Assembly (NCBI GenBank): GCA_945971355.1
Contig: CAMFPD010000134.1
Coordinates: 1 to 6,261, forward strand
Direction: 5' to 3'
Origin: an uncultured Lachnobacterium sp.
GTDB lineage: Bacteria > Bacillota > Clostridia > Lachnospirales > Lachnospiraceae
Length of the DNA stretch: 6,261 bases
The translations under genes were made by a program, and so were the position numbers. Every line of letters starts with the position of its first letter. Position 1 is the stretch's first letter. The notes below the pieces were generated by a model that was not told the DNA's origin, searched no databases, and saw only the letters and a program-made list of their open reading frames with translations. Below are positions 6,209 to 6,261 of this stretch, piece after piece.

Positions 6209-6261
6209 GTAGCATAAATCCCCCCTCCACCCACACGAGAGGTTCATTTATCCATTCTCCA

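Noticed and set aside
6177..6260. An open minus-strand frame entering from the right edge, ending at a TGA at 6179-6177, as if it were the tail of a convergent gene.
   Set aside because: Only 27 codons are visible, in a locally GC-rich stretch where stops are rarer, and the frame runs through the terminator hairpin and its T-tract. There is no recognisable protein pattern.
6209..6261. A C-rich stretch (CCCCCCTCCACCC) after the terminator.
   Set aside because: It is short, with no start codon plus ribosome binding site, no repeat and no hairpin I can support. I see nothing assignable in it.

Overview
The window looks like part of an AT-rich, low-GC Firmicutes chromosome. It is most likely a member of class Clostridia, with a Lachnospiraceae-like style (Butyrivibrio/Roseburia type). 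That placement rests on the AT-rich base composition, strong AGGAGG-type ribosome binding sites, textbook sigma-A promoter hexamers and the character of the proteins. It is an inference from style, not from a marker gene.

There are four protein genes in two divergent two-gene units that share one 211-base control region. Reading left from the centre (minus strand) are two full-size ABC half-transporters of the multidrug/peptide exporter type, each a membrane domain fused to an ATPase domain. The first is complete (1789-3585, 598 residues). The second (1-1792) overlaps it by four bases (ATGA) and runs off the left edge after 597 codons, probably only a few residues short of its end. They very likely form a heterodimeric exporter; the substrate cannot be read from the sequence.

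Reading right (plus strand) are two tandem regulators (3797-4972 and 4983-6143), ten bases apart. They are collinear paralogues: each has a C-terminal ArsR-type winged helix-turn-helix of about 85 residues, behind an unusually large N-terminal region of about 300 residues that I do not recognise. That region carries shared motifs (YW, NPxGY, TGEY, GxLY). The unit ends in a clear Rho-independent terminator (6163-6208).

The control region (3586-3796) holds a near-consensus extended -10 promoter for the regulators and a plausible facing promoter for the transporters. Between them lies a nested inverted-repeat structure: 14-base perfect arms, a 12-base central palindrome and three copies of TCAAACAT. 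The arms touch the -35 boxes of both promoters. A further perfect 16-base palindrome sits in the regulator leader. The simplest reading is a self-contained sense-and-export module: two paralogous, possibly heterodimerising, one-component regulators bind the central operators, control themselves and the exporter, and respond through their large N-terminal domains to a ligand that may be the exported compound. The architecture is seen directly; the regulatory circuit and the ligand are inference.
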